6,076 nt of DNA from an uncultured Eubacterium sp. (GTDB lineage Bacteria > Bacillota > Clostridia > Oscillospirales > Acutalibacteraceae): positions 1-6,076 of the forward strand of contig CAKSWS010000057.1 of NCBI GenBank assembly GCA_934512155.1. Reading direction: 5' to 3'. The notes beneath the pieces were generated by a model, which saw only the letters and a list, made by a program, of their open reading frames with translations, was not told the origin of the DNA and searched no databases. Numbering within the stretch: position 1 is the first letter of the stretch; each line of letters starts with the position of its first letter. Shown here piece by piece: positions 1 to 5,440 of the stretch. Position numbers and translations under genes: made by a program.

Positions 1-592
1 TAACAAGCGGAATTAATTTTTCCGGAAAATGATACGGTCCATAATTATTTGAACATCTTGTTACAGTTACAGGCAAACCAAATGTTCTGTAATATGCCAA
101 AACAAGTAAATCCGCACCGGCTTTTGAAGCAGAATAAGGCGATGATGTGTGAATAGGCGTATTCTCTGTAAAAAACAAATCGGTTCTGTCAAGAGGCAAA
201 TCGCCGTAAACCTCATCGGTAGAAACCTGATGATAGCGCTTTATGCCGTACTTTCTGCAAGCATCCATAAGCACCTGTGTTCCAATAACATTTGTTTGAA
301 GAAAAATTTGAGGATTTTCAATAGACCTGTCAACATGAGATTCTGCAGCAAAATTCACCACAATATCCGGCTTTTCCGTTTCAAAAACATTGTCTATTGC
401 CGATTTATCTGCAATATCACACTTAATAAATTTAAAATTTTTATTATTCATAACCGGCTCAAGAGTAGAAAGATTACCTGCATAAGTTAATTTATCAATA
501 CAAACAATTTTATCTTCCGGGTGTTTTTCAAGTTCATAAAATACAAAATTAGAGCCGATAAATCCGGCACCGCCGGTAACTATTATTGTCAT
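1..592 (-). CDS. rfbB: dTDP-glucose 4,6-dehydratase, N-terminal 197 residues (cut by left window edge)
   Basis: Converts dTDP-glucose to dTDP-4-keto-6-deoxyglucose, the second step of dTDP-L-rhamnose synthesis, in the cytoplasm. I translated it by hand from ATG at 592. It opens [15 protein letters not shown], the glycine-rich NAD-binding turn of extended short-chain dehydrogenases (residues 6-13). D33-KLTYAGN (33-40) matches the adenosine-ribose site. AAESHVDRS (82-90) is the usual core motif. The catalytic triplet T125-D126-E127 lies in STDEVYG, and the active-site pair Y153-xxx-K157 in [21 protein letters not shown] (180-195) is diagnostic of RmlB. Family members run to about 330-360 residues, so roughly 40% lies outside the window. 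The ATG overlaps the rfbA stop codon as ATGA (589-592), which implies translational coupling. No frame disruption is seen. Confidence 0.96.
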   Translation of the reverse strand, partial: MTIIVTGGAGFIGSNFVFYELEKHPEDKIVCIDKLTYAGNLSTLEPVMNNKNFKFIKCDIADKSAIDNVFETEKPDIVVNFAAESHVDRSIENPQIFLQTNVIGTQVLMDACRKYGIKRYHQVSTDEVYGDLPLDRTDLFFTENTPIHTSSPYSASKAGADLLVLAYYRTFGLPVTVTRCSNNYGPYHFPEKLIPLV

Positions 593-1485
593 TCCATGCC
601 CTCCAAAAAGTCGTTTTCTGCTATTGATTTAAGATATTTGCCGTAATTTGATTTACCGTAATCCTCTGCCACTGCGGCAAGCTGAGATTTACTTATCCAG
701 CCTTTACGGTACGCTATTTCTTCAATAGCAGAAATGCAAATTCCCTGTTGATTTTGAATAGTTTTAACAAATGAGCCGGCTTCAATGAGGCTGTCTGCCG
801 TGCCGGTATCAAGCCAAGAGAACCCCCTGCCCAAAAGTTTAACATCAAGGCAATTATTTTCAAGAAACAACCTGTTTAAATCTGTAATTTCAAGTTCTCC
901 ACGCAAGGAAGGCTTTAGTTTTTTTGCGTATTTAACACAATCGTTGTTATAAAAATACAATCCCGTAACAGCCCAAGATGATTTTGGATTTTCAGGCTTT
1001 TCTTCTAAAGAAAGAACTTTACCGTTTTTATCAAATTCCGCAACACCAAATCTTTCCGGGTCGTCAACATGATAACAAAAAACAGTTGAACGGTTGTTTT
1101 TTTCGGAATTTTCTGCGGCAGACTGTAAAATTTTGCCAAGGCCTGCGCCGTAAAAAACATTGTCCCCCAAAATCATGGCGCAACAATCGTTGCCTATAAA
1201 TTCTTCACCCAAAATAAACGCCTGTGCCAATCCGTCAGGAGACGGTTGTTCCTTATATGTAAGCTTTACACCGAAGCGGCTGCCATTTCCCAAAAGATTT
1301 TGGAAATTAGGCAAATCACGAGGGGTTGAAATAATCATAATATCATTAATTCCGGCAAGCATAAGAGTGCTTAACGGATAATAAATCATAGGCTTATCAT
1401 AAACAGGCAAAAGCTGCTTTGAAGTTACGGTTGTAAGCGGATAAAGACGTGTGCCGGAGCCACCTGCCAATATTATGCCTTTCAT
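589..1485 (-). CDS. rfbA: Glucose-1-phosphate thymidylyltransferase
   Basis: Joins dTTP and glucose-1-phosphate to give dTDP-glucose, the first step of the dTDP-rhamnose pathway. The product is 298 residues, close to the usual 290 or so. [13 protein letters not shown] (6-18) is the nucleotide-binding signature with R13. K23 lies in [21 protein letters not shown] (107-109) supplies one metal-binding aspartate and WLDTGT (224-229) the other at D226. [15 protein letters not shown] (138-152), EEKP (161-164) and GELEITDLN (196-204) are typical. I chose ATG at 1485. An in-frame GTG at 1494 would add three residues, but it sits one base from the only Shine-Dalgarno-like AGGA (about 1495-1498), whereas ATG is 10 bases from it and gives the canonical MKGIILAGG start. 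This is the first gene of an operon running into rfbB, with a promoter at 1523-1551. Confidence 0.97.
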   Translation of the reverse strand: MKGIILAGGSGTRLYPLTTVTSKQLLPVYDKPMIYYPLSTLMLAGINDIMIISTPRDLPNFQNLLGNGSRFGVKLTYKEQPSPDGLAQAFILGEEFIGNDCCAMILGDNVFYGAGLGKILQSAAENSEKNNRSTVFCYHVDDPERFGVAEFDKNGKVLSLEEKPENPKSSWAVTGLYFYNNDCVKYAKKLKPSLRGELEITDLNRLFLENNCLDVKLLGRGFSWLDTGTADSLIEAGSFVKTIQNQQGICISAIEEIAYRKGWISKSQLAAVAEDYGKSNYGKYLKSIAENDFLEGME

Positions 1486-1522
1486 AAAAAACACATCCTA
1501 AATGTTTTAATTTATTAAACTA

Positions 1523-1551
1523 ATTATATAACAAGCGGCAAATATCGTCAA
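1523..1551 (-). promoter_or_regulatory. Sigma-A-type promoter of the rfbA-rfbB operon
   Basis: On the minus strand, TTGACG (1551-1546) and TATAAT (1528-1523) are separated by exactly 17 bases. The predicted start is near 1516, giving a leader of about 30 nt before the rfbA ATG. This is near-consensus and the best match in the spacer. No operator is evident. Confidence 0.8.
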
Positions 1552-1740
1552 TTAAAATTAACAAAAGAAAAATTTTTAATACATAATTAAAAAAGTTAAT
1601 TATAAAAACTGCACAAAAATCGGCATAAATTTGCTTGTTACAAAATGACGAAAAGCATAAAATTGCCAAAAATAATCGAGTTTTAAAACTATACAATAAA
1701 ATATTTTTTGTAAATATTGCACAAAATTATTTATTACATA
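1552..1740. other. AT-rich divergent spacer without a gene
   Basis: The gap between the divergent rfbA and gdhA start codons is 343 bases. The outer parts hold the two promoters. This central stretch is very AT-rich, has stops in all frames and codes for nothing convincing. It holds A- and T-tracts, a weak inverted repeat (AATTAA/TTAATT around 1586-1602) and TGCACAAAA twice (near 1611 and 1717). Curved DNA or an upstream activating region is possible, but nothing specific is supported. Confidence 0.6.
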
Positions 1741-1768
1741 TTGAAATCGTTGTTTAAAGTGTTATATT
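1741..1768 (+). promoter_or_regulatory. Probable promoter of gdhA
   Basis: TTGAAA (1741-1746) is followed after 16 bases by TATATT (1763-1768). An alternative -10, TATTAA (1765-1770), gives an 18-base spacer. The predicted start near 1775 leaves about 54 nt of untranslated leader, which contains the inverted repeat at 1784-1799. Confidence 0.6.
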
Positions 1769-1783
1769 AATATTGTAAAAAGA

Positions 1784-1799
1784 GTGAGCGGTTACTCAC
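1784..1799. repeat. Inverted repeat in the gdhA leader, operator or mRNA hairpin
   Basis: GTGAG (1784-1788) and CTCAC (1795-1799) are perfect inverted arms around CGGTTA. The repeat lies just after the predicted transcription start and 30 bases before the gdhA ATG, so it could be a repressor operator or a short 5' hairpin. It is GC-richer than the surrounding sequence. Function is inference; a 5-bp stem can arise by chance. Confidence 0.4.
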
Positions 1800-1828
1800 C
1801 TGATTATAAAACATAAGGGGGAACATTT

Positions 1829-3178
1829 ATGAACGAATACATAGAAAGCGTTATTAAAACAGTTGAAAGAAGAGATAACGCAAAGCCGGAATACATTCAG
1901 TGTGTTAAAGAAGTTTTTCGTTCGCTTGAAAAAGTAATTGAAGAACATCCGGAATATGTTGAAGACGACCTGCTTACAAGAATGGCAGAACCTGACAGAT
2001 TGATTACATTTCGTGTTGCTTGGGTTGACGATGCAGGCAAAACACAAATTAACCGTGGATACAGAGTTCAGTTTAACTCAAGCATAGGTCCTTATAAAGG
2101 CGGACTTCGTTTTCATCCCAGTGTAAACTCATCAATTATGTATTTCTTGGGATTTGAGCAAACGTTTAAAAATTCTCTTACAGGATTACCGATGGGCGGT
2201 GCAAAAGGCGGCTCGGACTTTGACCCAAGAGGTAAAAGCAAAGGCGAAGTTATGCGTTTTTGCCAAGCATTTATGACAGAACTTTACCGTCATATCGGTC
2301 CTAATGTTGACGTTCCTGCCGGTGATATAGGCGTAGGTGCACGTGAAATAGGCTTTCTTTTCGGCCAATACAAACGAATTGCCGATGCTTTTGAAAACGG
2401 CGTTATTACAGGCAAAGGTTTGTCTTACGGCGGTTCACTAATCAGACCGGAAGCAACAGGCTATGGCGCCATTTATTACACCTGCGAAGTTTTCAAGCAC
2501 GAACATGATGATATTAAAGGCAAAACATTTGCAATTTCAGGATTTGGTAATGTTGCTTGGGGTGCCTGCAAAAAAATTGCCGAACTAGGCGGTATTCCTG
2601 TTACAATTTCCGGACCTGACGGCTATGTTTACGATAAAGACGGTATTATTACTGAAGAAAAACTAAACTATCTTCTTGAAATGCGTGCTTCAGGCAGAGA
2701 CAGATGTGAAGATTATGCAGATAAATTCGGTGTTCCTTTCTTTAAGAGTGAAAAACCTTGGGGAGTTAAAGTCGACGTTGCACTCCCCTGCGCAACGCAA
2801 AATGAAATCGGCATAAAAGAGGCAAAGCAAATTATTGCAAACGGAACAAAATACTATATTGAAGTTGCAAATATGCCTACAACAGAAGAAGCTCTTAACC
2901 TGTTAATGGACACAGACGGAACAATTGTAGCACCGTCAAAAGCAGTTAATGCAGGCGGCGTTTGCGTTTCGGGACTTGAAATGAGCCAAAACAGCCAGCG
3001 TTTATCTTGGACGGCTAAAGAGGTTGACGAAAAACTTCACAACGCTATGATTGCAATACATAAAAACTCTGTTGAAGCCGCAGAAAAATATGGCTTGGGC
3101 TACAACCTTGTAGCCGGTGCAAACATCGCCGGCTTTGAAAAAGTTGCCGAAGCAATGATGGCGCAAGGTATTTATTAA
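1829..3178 (+). CDS. gdhA: Glutamate dehydrogenase, hexameric, probably NAD-dependent
   Basis: Interconverts glutamate and 2-oxoglutarate plus ammonia. The 449 residues match the hexameric 50-kDa class. Substrate-site lysines are K90 (GPYKGGLRF), K114 (FKNSLTGLP) and K126 (MGGAKGGSDFDP). The catalytic aspartate is D166 (PAGDIGVG) and S381 lies in VSGLEMSQN. These sit one residue on from the known Clostridium symbiosum positions K89, K113, K125, D165 and S380. The Rossmann turn is SGFGNVAW (237-244). F239 and the P263-D264 pair in SGPDGY correspond to residues that set NAD preference in the C. symbiosum enzyme, so I predict EC 1.4.1.2, usually catabolic. ATG at 1829 follows AGGGGG (1816-1821) by 7 bases. 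The gene appears monocistronic, with a promoter at 1741-1768 and a terminator at 3189-3229. Confidence 0.97.
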   Translation: MNEYIESVIKTVERRDNAKPEYIQCVKEVFRSLEKVIEEHPEYVEDDLLTRMAEPDRLITFRVAWVDDAGKTQINRGYRVQFNSSIGPYKGGLRFHPSVNSSIMYFLGFEQTFKNSLTGLPMGGAKGGSDFDPRGKSKGEVMRFCQAFMTELYRHIGPNVDVPAGDIGVGAREIGFLFGQYKRIADAFENGVITGKGLSYGGSLIRPEATGYGAIYYTCEVFKHEHDDIKGKTFAISGFGNVAWGACKKIAELGGIPVTISGPDGYVYDKDGIITEEKLNYLLEMRASGRDRCEDYADKFGVPFFKSEKPWGVKVDVALPCATQNEIGIKEAKQIIANGTKYYIEVANMPTTEEALNLLMDTDGTIVAPSKAVNAGGVCVSGLEMSQNSQRLSWTAKEVDEKLHNAMIAIHKNSVEAAEKYGLGYNLVAGANIAGFEKVAEAMMAQGIY

Positions 3179-3188
3179 TATAACAACA

Positions 3189-3229
3189 AAGCGGCAGCTC
3201 AAGACGAACTGTCGCTTCTTTAATTATTT
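3189..3229 (+). terminator. Intrinsic terminator after gdhA, possibly bidirectional
   Basis: The 9-bp stem AAGCGGCAG (3189-3197) with CTGTCGCTT (3209-3217) has one G-U pair and an 11-base loop. A T-rich tail, CTTTAATTATTT, follows. It lies 10 bases after the gdhA stop. On the minus strand the stem is followed by TGTTGTTATATT, so it may also end the convergent cupin transcript. Confidence 0.75.
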
Positions 3230-3252
3230 ATGGTATACTTTATAATTTTATA

Positions 3253-3576
3253 TTAAAAAGAAACAGTTAAAAGCATTTTAAACTGTTCTTCACCAAACAC
3301 TGCATGAGGAATTCCCTTTGGCATAACGATTGTTTCACCTTTTTCCAGGTAAAAAACTTCTCCGTCTATAGTGAATCTGCCTTTTCCGTCAAGCACTGTA
3401 ACCATAGCATCTCCTTCTGAAGCGTGAGTTGAAATTTCTTCATTTTTATCAAAGGAAAAAACGGTTACACTCATTAAATCATTTTGAACAAGAGTTTTAC
3501 TGACAACTTGACCGGATTGATACTGAACAAGATCTTCAAGCTTTAAAACTTCTTTTTTGTCAATATTTTTATACAT
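3253..3576 (-). CDS. Small single-domain cupin protein
   Basis: A 107-residue cytoplasmic protein with one cupin beta-barrel and no signal peptide or membrane segment. Motif 1 is seen at residues 46-66: H51 in STHASEGDAMVTVLDGKG, followed by FTIDGE. Motif 2 is GETIVMPKGIPHAVFG (80-95) with H91. The second histidine of the classical HxH pair is absent (H-A-S-E here), so the metal site, if any, is non-standard. Proteins of this compact type are common in Clostridia and other anaerobes; their substrate is generally unknown and I assign none. ATG at 3576 follows AGAAGG (3591-3586) by 9 bases. It has its own promoter at 3617-3645, is convergent with gdhA and divergent from the tRNA gene. Confidence 0.9.
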   Translation of the reverse strand: MYKNIDKKEVLKLEDLVQYQSGQVVSKTLVQNDLMSVTVFSFDKNEEISTHASEGDAMVTVLDGKGRFTIDGEVFYLEKGETIVMPKGIPHAVFGEEQFKMLLTVSF

Positions 3577-3616
3577 ATTTTAAATCCTTCTGCAACAATG
3601 CGTTAATTTACATTAT

Positions 3617-3645
3617 ATTATACAGCATATACGCACCTTTATCAA
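3617..3645 (-). promoter_or_regulatory. Promoter of the cupin gene
   Basis: On the minus strand, TTGATA (3645-3640) and a perfect TATAAT (3622-3617) are separated by 17 bases. The predicted start near 3610 gives a leader of about 34 nt. Confidence 0.8.
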
Positions 3646-3673
3646 CAAACAGATAAATATTTTAAATTATATA

Positions 3674-3701
3674 TTGACAAATAATAATTTTCTGCTATAA
3701 T
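3674..3701 (+). promoter_or_regulatory. Strong extended -10 promoter of tRNA-fMet
   Basis: TTGACA (3674-3679) is the consensus -35. TGC directly precedes TATAAT (3696-3701), which makes an extended -10. The spacer is 16 bases. Predicted transcription begins near 3708, about 19 bases before the mature tRNA, which fits a stable-RNA promoter. Confidence 0.85.
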
Positions 3702-3726
3702 TATATAGCAACGAGAAATCATATAT

Positions 3727-3802
3727 CGCGGGGTAGAGCAGTTGGAAGCTCGTCGGGCTCATAACCCGGAGGTCGCAAGTTCGAGTCTTGCCCCCGCAAC
3801 CA
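3727..3802 (+). tRNA. Initiator tRNA-fMet (anticodon CAT)
   Basis: The 76-base gene folds as a full cloverleaf with the CCA end encoded at 3800-3802. The acceptor strand CGCGGGG faces CCCCGCA, leaving C1 opposite A72, the unpaired first position that marks bacterial initiator tRNA. The anticodon stem TCGGG/CCCGG around loop CTCATAA has the three consecutive G-C pairs needed for P-site entry. The D stem is GAGC/GCTC with A11-T24, and the T arm is GCAAG-TTCGAGT-CTTGC. It is transcribed alone from the promoter at 3674-3701 and ends at the terminator 3-43 bases downstream. Elongator tRNA-Met and tRNA-Ile(CAT) are excluded by the C1/A72 mismatch. Confidence 0.97.
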
Positions 3803-3804
3803 CT

Positions 3805-3845
3805 ATAGTACACTTTAATTGATACATTAAAGTGTACTATTTTTT
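3805..3845 (+). terminator. Intrinsic terminator of tRNA-fMet with a perfect 15-bp stem
   Basis: ATAGTACACTTTAAT (3805-3819) and ATTAAAGTGTACTAT (3826-3840) are perfectly complementary around loop TGATAC. TTTTT follows at 3841-3845. The stem is unusually long and AT-rich for a terminator. Part of it is repeated at 3895-3916. Confidence 0.85.
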
Positions 3846-3894
3846 CATGCTTTTATAGACTGTTTAAGCGATTTGTTTCTGCTAAATGTACTGT

Positions 3895-3916
3895 TGTATC
3901 AAATATGGTGTACTAT
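3895..3916 (+). repeat. 22-nt imperfect inverted copy of the tRNA terminator left arm
   Basis: This copy reads TGTATCAA, then ATATG, then GTGTACTAT. The reverse complement of 3805-3826 reads TGTATCAA, TTAAA, GTGTACTAT, so 19 of 22 positions match in inverted orientation. An extra TGTACT lies at 3887-3892, 22 bases before the same hexamer at 3909. The surrounding 3846-3983 stretch holds no gene and separates the tRNA terminator from the end of the methyltransferase. A recombination-site remnant or a decayed small repeat are both possible. Confidence 0.5.
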
Positions 3917-3983
3917 CACCCTTTCGATTTACATATTCAGACACACACCGTGAAAACAGAATTTTTCGACTGCATTCTTTCAA

Positions 3984-4736
3984 TTATAATTTCTGTAAAC
4001 CAAACAAAGCCTGATTTTCAAATGGCATACGATATTTGAAGTGCATAGTATTCCAATAATCAACTCGCTCTTTCCGCTCCTGACTATTCGGTTTTTTGCG
4101 TAGTTTTTCAATATCTCTACGAACACTCCAAGTAAAATATCTATTCCAGTCATTTTCCGTGCCTGTTGCAAAATGCGTTATGTAATAACCTAAATCATTG
4201 AATATCCTATTTAACTTGGCTAATGGATACACACCACCATCAAATTCATCAAGCTCCTGCGGTACATCTTCGACAGTTGAAAAAACTTTTTGATAAAGCA
4301 ATGTTCCACCTTTTTTCAAAAATCTCTCACCAAGCTGAAATGTATTTTCAATAGATTCAATCGTTTCACTACAAATAACGACATCATATTTTGTATCGTC
4401 TTGGTATTTGGTAACATCTTTATGGATTAGCTTAACACGATTTACACCACTGCTTTTCAATCGCTTTTTGCCTGTGTGAATAAAATCCTTGCAGATATCA
4501 ACCCCGACACCTGATATGCCGAAGGCTTCACTCCATACTTTAAGGACTGTACCATAACCACAGCACAAATCCAAAATCCTGCTTTTTTCATTCAGACCAA
4601 GTTCATAGCCTATTCTCGAAATTTCATCTACAGGCACCATACTGATTAGATATTGATTATTCTCAATCTCTCCAAGTATATTTTTATATATGCTTACTTC
4701 AATATTTGTATTTTTTGATTTATTAATAAAACTCAA
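3984..4736 (-). CDS. Class I SAM-dependent methyltransferase under attenuator control
   Basis: The 250-residue protein starts at TTG 4736, placed by GGAGG (4749-4745) eight bases upstream. The frame stays open to 4865, but that extension runs through the terminator hairpin and lacks a ribosome site. ILDLCCGYG (54-62) is the SAM-binding loop, D80 in GVGVDI the ribose-binding acid, KDVT (106-109) the next acidic strand, DVVICSETIE (118-127) motif IV, and LKKGGTLLYQ (140-149) the following strand. The C-terminal third is rich in aromatic and basic residues. The NPPY/NxPY motif of Erm and base-N methyltransferases is absent, so the substrate (rRNA, drug or metabolite) is not determined. The leader at 4804-4989 strongly suggests induction by translation stress. 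I do not recognise a named gene. Confidence 0.85.
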   Translation of the reverse strand: MSFINKSKNTNIEVSIYKNILGEIENNQYLISMVPVDEISRIGYELGLNEKSRILDLCCGYGTVLKVWSEAFGISGVGVDICKDFIHTGKKRLKSSGVNRVKLIHKDVTKYQDDTKYDVVICSETIESIENTFQLGERFLKKGGTLLYQKVFSTVEDVPQELDEFDGGVYPLAKLNRIFNDLGYYITHFATGTENDWNRYFTWSVRRDIEKLRKKPNSQERKERVDYWNTMHFKYRMPFENQALFGLQKL

Positions 4737-4744
4737 TTTAAGTT

Positions 4745-4749
4745 CCTCC
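4745..4749 (-). promoter_or_regulatory. Ribosome binding site that sets the TTG start of the methyltransferase
   Basis: GGAGG on the minus strand (4749-4745), eight bases before TTG at 4736. No other in-frame ATG, GTG or TTG nearby has comparable spacing, and the site lies downstream of the attenuator terminator as expected. Confidence 0.85.
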
Positions 4750-4803
4750 AAAATATTATTAATTATAAAATATCCTATGGCGGCTATGCTTAAAAATGAG
4801 CAC

Positions 4804-4829
4804 AAAAAAGGACACGCCTTGCGTGTCCT
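4804..4829 (-). terminator. Attenuator terminator upstream of the methyltransferase
   Basis: On the minus strand AGGACACGC (4829-4821) and GCGTGTCCT (4817-4809) form a perfect 9-bp GC-rich stem with loop AAG. The T-run continues to 4804. It ends transcription about 68 bases before the methyltransferase start codon and follows no complete gene except the 10-codon leader, so it is a regulatory terminator. The plus strand has no T-tract after the stem, which fixes the direction. Confidence 0.88.
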
Positions 4830-4841
4830 AAAATTCAATTT

Positions 4842-4857
4842 CACGAAAGGTTTGATT
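4842..4857 (-). promoter_or_regulatory. Switching segment: anti-Shine-Dalgarno arm overlapping an antiterminator arm
   Basis: Minus-strand AATCAAACCTTTC (4857-4845) is complementary to the leader ribosome-site stretch GAAAGG-AG-TTTGATT (4961-4947): 13 pairs with a two-base bulge. The overlapping CCTTTCGTG (4850-4842) can instead pair with CACGCAAGG (4825-4817) at 8 of 9 positions, which would break the left arm and loop of the terminator. The shared CCTTTC makes the two pairings mutually exclusive. Confidence 0.65.
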
Positions 4858-4872
4858 GGTAACACAAATAAA

Positions 4873-4887
4873 CACAGTCAAACTGTG
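4873..4887 (-). repeat. Short hairpin between leader peptide stop and switching segment
   Basis: CACAGT (4887-4882) and ACTGTG (4878-4873) on the minus strand form a perfect 6-bp stem with a 3-base loop. It lies about 27 bases after the leader stop codon. It may act as a pause hairpin or simply bring the switching segment close to the leader ribosome site. Confidence 0.55.
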
Positions 4888-4913
4888 CATTTTTGCATTG
4901 ATGGTATTTATTT

Positions 4914-4946
4914 TTAAGCGATAGCCACCTCAAAAATAACTCCCAT
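4914..4946 (-). CDS. Ten-residue regulatory leader peptide MGVIFEVAIA
   Basis: ATG at 4946 is seven bases after AAAGGAG (4960-4954), an excellent ribosome site, and the ORF ends at TAA (4914-4916). The peptide is MGVIFEVAIA, hydrophobic and too short to fold, so its translation rather than its product is probably what matters. Macrolide-sensing leaders of erm genes stall ribosomes after eight or nine residues; ErmC leader begins MGIFSIFVI and ErmA leader contains IAVV at residues 5-8. Here isoleucine is also residue 9, preceded by V-A. The resemblance is suggestive only. The position between promoter and terminator supports a regulatory role. Confidence 0.75.
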   Translation of the reverse strand: MGVIFEVAIA

Positions 4947-4964
4947 AATCAAACTCCTTTCTTC

Positions 4965-4985
4965 AATCTTGATATAATCAAGATT
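4965..4985. repeat. Perfect inverted repeat at the 5' end of the methyltransferase leader
   Basis: Plus-strand arms AATCTTGAT (4965-4973) and ATCAAGATT (4977-4985) are perfectly complementary around ATA. It begins about four bases after the predicted transcription start, so it could be a 5' hairpin that protects the RNA or an operator for a dimeric repressor. The motif TTGATTAT also occurs in the -35 region and next to the leader ATG. Confidence 0.7.
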
Positions 4986-4995
4986 TATTAATTAA

Positions 4996-5024
4996 AGTAT
5001 AACATTGTTCAAACAAATAATCAA
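4996..5024 (-). promoter_or_regulatory. Promoter of the leader-methyltransferase unit
   Basis: Minus-strand TTGATT (5024-5019) and TATACT (5001-4996) are separated by 17 bases. The predicted start is near 4989, so the full mRNA carries about 250 nt of untranslated leader before the TTG start at 4736. Confidence 0.75.
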
Positions 5025-5088
5025 GTTATTTTATTGCTTTGAATAGTTATACAAAAGAATATCTTCTTCTAAACTCATACCATACGAT

Positions 5089-5438
5089 ATGTTTTTGTTT
5101 GAGGTATTAGACGGGTGGTACGAATTAATTTTTAATTTAAGCGAGAAAATTGAAGCATATTACACGGAGGCTAATGCAGTTGTTGATTTAAAAGTATTAC
5201 AAATCAAAGAAAAATTCGGAATACTTCAATTTTATTATGTGTTTACCGATTATACTAAAAATATAGAATTACATAAAAAATCGACCTCGCCATAGACGAA
5301 GCCGAAAACAAATTTTCTACAATATGTGAAATATGCGGCAGACAAGGTTCTTTAAGAGCTGATTTGCCTTGGATGGAAACTTTATGTGATGAACACTACA
5401 ATGGAAGAAAAATAAAGATATATGATATAAATATTTAA
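5089..5438 (+). pseudogene. Frameshifted small CxxC/CxxH protein, unknown function
   Basis: The first frame runs from ATG 5089 (MFLFEVLDGWYELIFN...) to a stop at 5295. After the A6 run at 5275-5280, the -1 frame continues sensibly as IDLAIDEAENKF to TAA at 5436-5438, with CEIC (5325-5336) and CDEH (5385-5396), a possible zinc site CxxC-x16-CxxH. One missing A in the run explains the break. The joined product resembles a family of small uncharacterised proteins I recall, with a GDGW[YF]xLI start, a VxQIKEKFGxLxFYY core and a C-terminal Cys pair; here GDGW has become LDGW. No ribosome site precedes 5089, and the same frame is open back to a stop at 5044 without another start, so the N-terminus is probably lost too. 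A sequencing error in the A-run could mimic the frameshift but not the missing start. Confidence 0.65.
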
Positions 5439-5440
5439 AC

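Larger units (their letters stand above)
4804..4989 (-). promoter_or_regulatory. Ribosome-mediated transcription attenuator leader RNA
   Basis: The predicted transcript begins near 4989 and, in the off state, ends near 4804, giving about 185 nt. In order it holds a 5' hairpin (4985-4965), a ribosome site AAAGGAG (4960-4954), a 10-codon ORF (4946-4914), a short hairpin (4887-4873), a switching segment (4857-4842) and the terminator (4829-4804). The switching segment can pair with the leader ribosome site or with the terminator, not both. A ribosome held on the peptide would block the first pairing, free the segment to open the terminator, and allow readthrough. The pairings are seen in the sequence; the mechanism is inferred from known leaders of erm, cat and ABC-F genes. 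Confidence 0.75.

Noticed and set aside
149..490. Plus-strand open frame of 113 codons
   Set aside because: It lies antisense to the rfbB coding sequence, which has all family motifs; it has no ribosome site and its composition is that of a shadow frame.
1796..2047. Minus-strand open frame opposite the gdhA start
   Set aside because: It is antisense to a gene with clear motifs and ribosome site, and lacks its own start signals.
3780..3802. att-type direct repeat of the tRNA 3' end within the window
   Set aside because: I found no second copy of the tRNA end elsewhere in the window; a far boundary, if any, lies outside.
4737..4865. 43-residue N-terminal extension of the methyltransferase from 4865
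   Set aside because: The stretch contains the perfect terminator hairpin and part of the switching segment, has no ribosome site, and precedes a well-placed GGAGG-TTG start.
4690..4917. Plus-strand open frame of 75 codons
   Set aside because: It is antisense to the attenuator and methyltransferase start, with no ribosome site; the structure of the opposite strand explains the region.
4804..4989. Metabolite riboswitch as an explanation of the leader
   Set aside because: No known aptamer core is recognisable, while a translatable 10-codon ORF with pairing to its own ribosome site fits attenuation better.
5260..5295. Programmed -1 frameshift at the A6 run
   Set aside because: The run is preceded by T rather than a good slippery heptamer, no downstream stimulatory hairpin is evident, and the gene also lacks a ribosome site, so decay is simpler.
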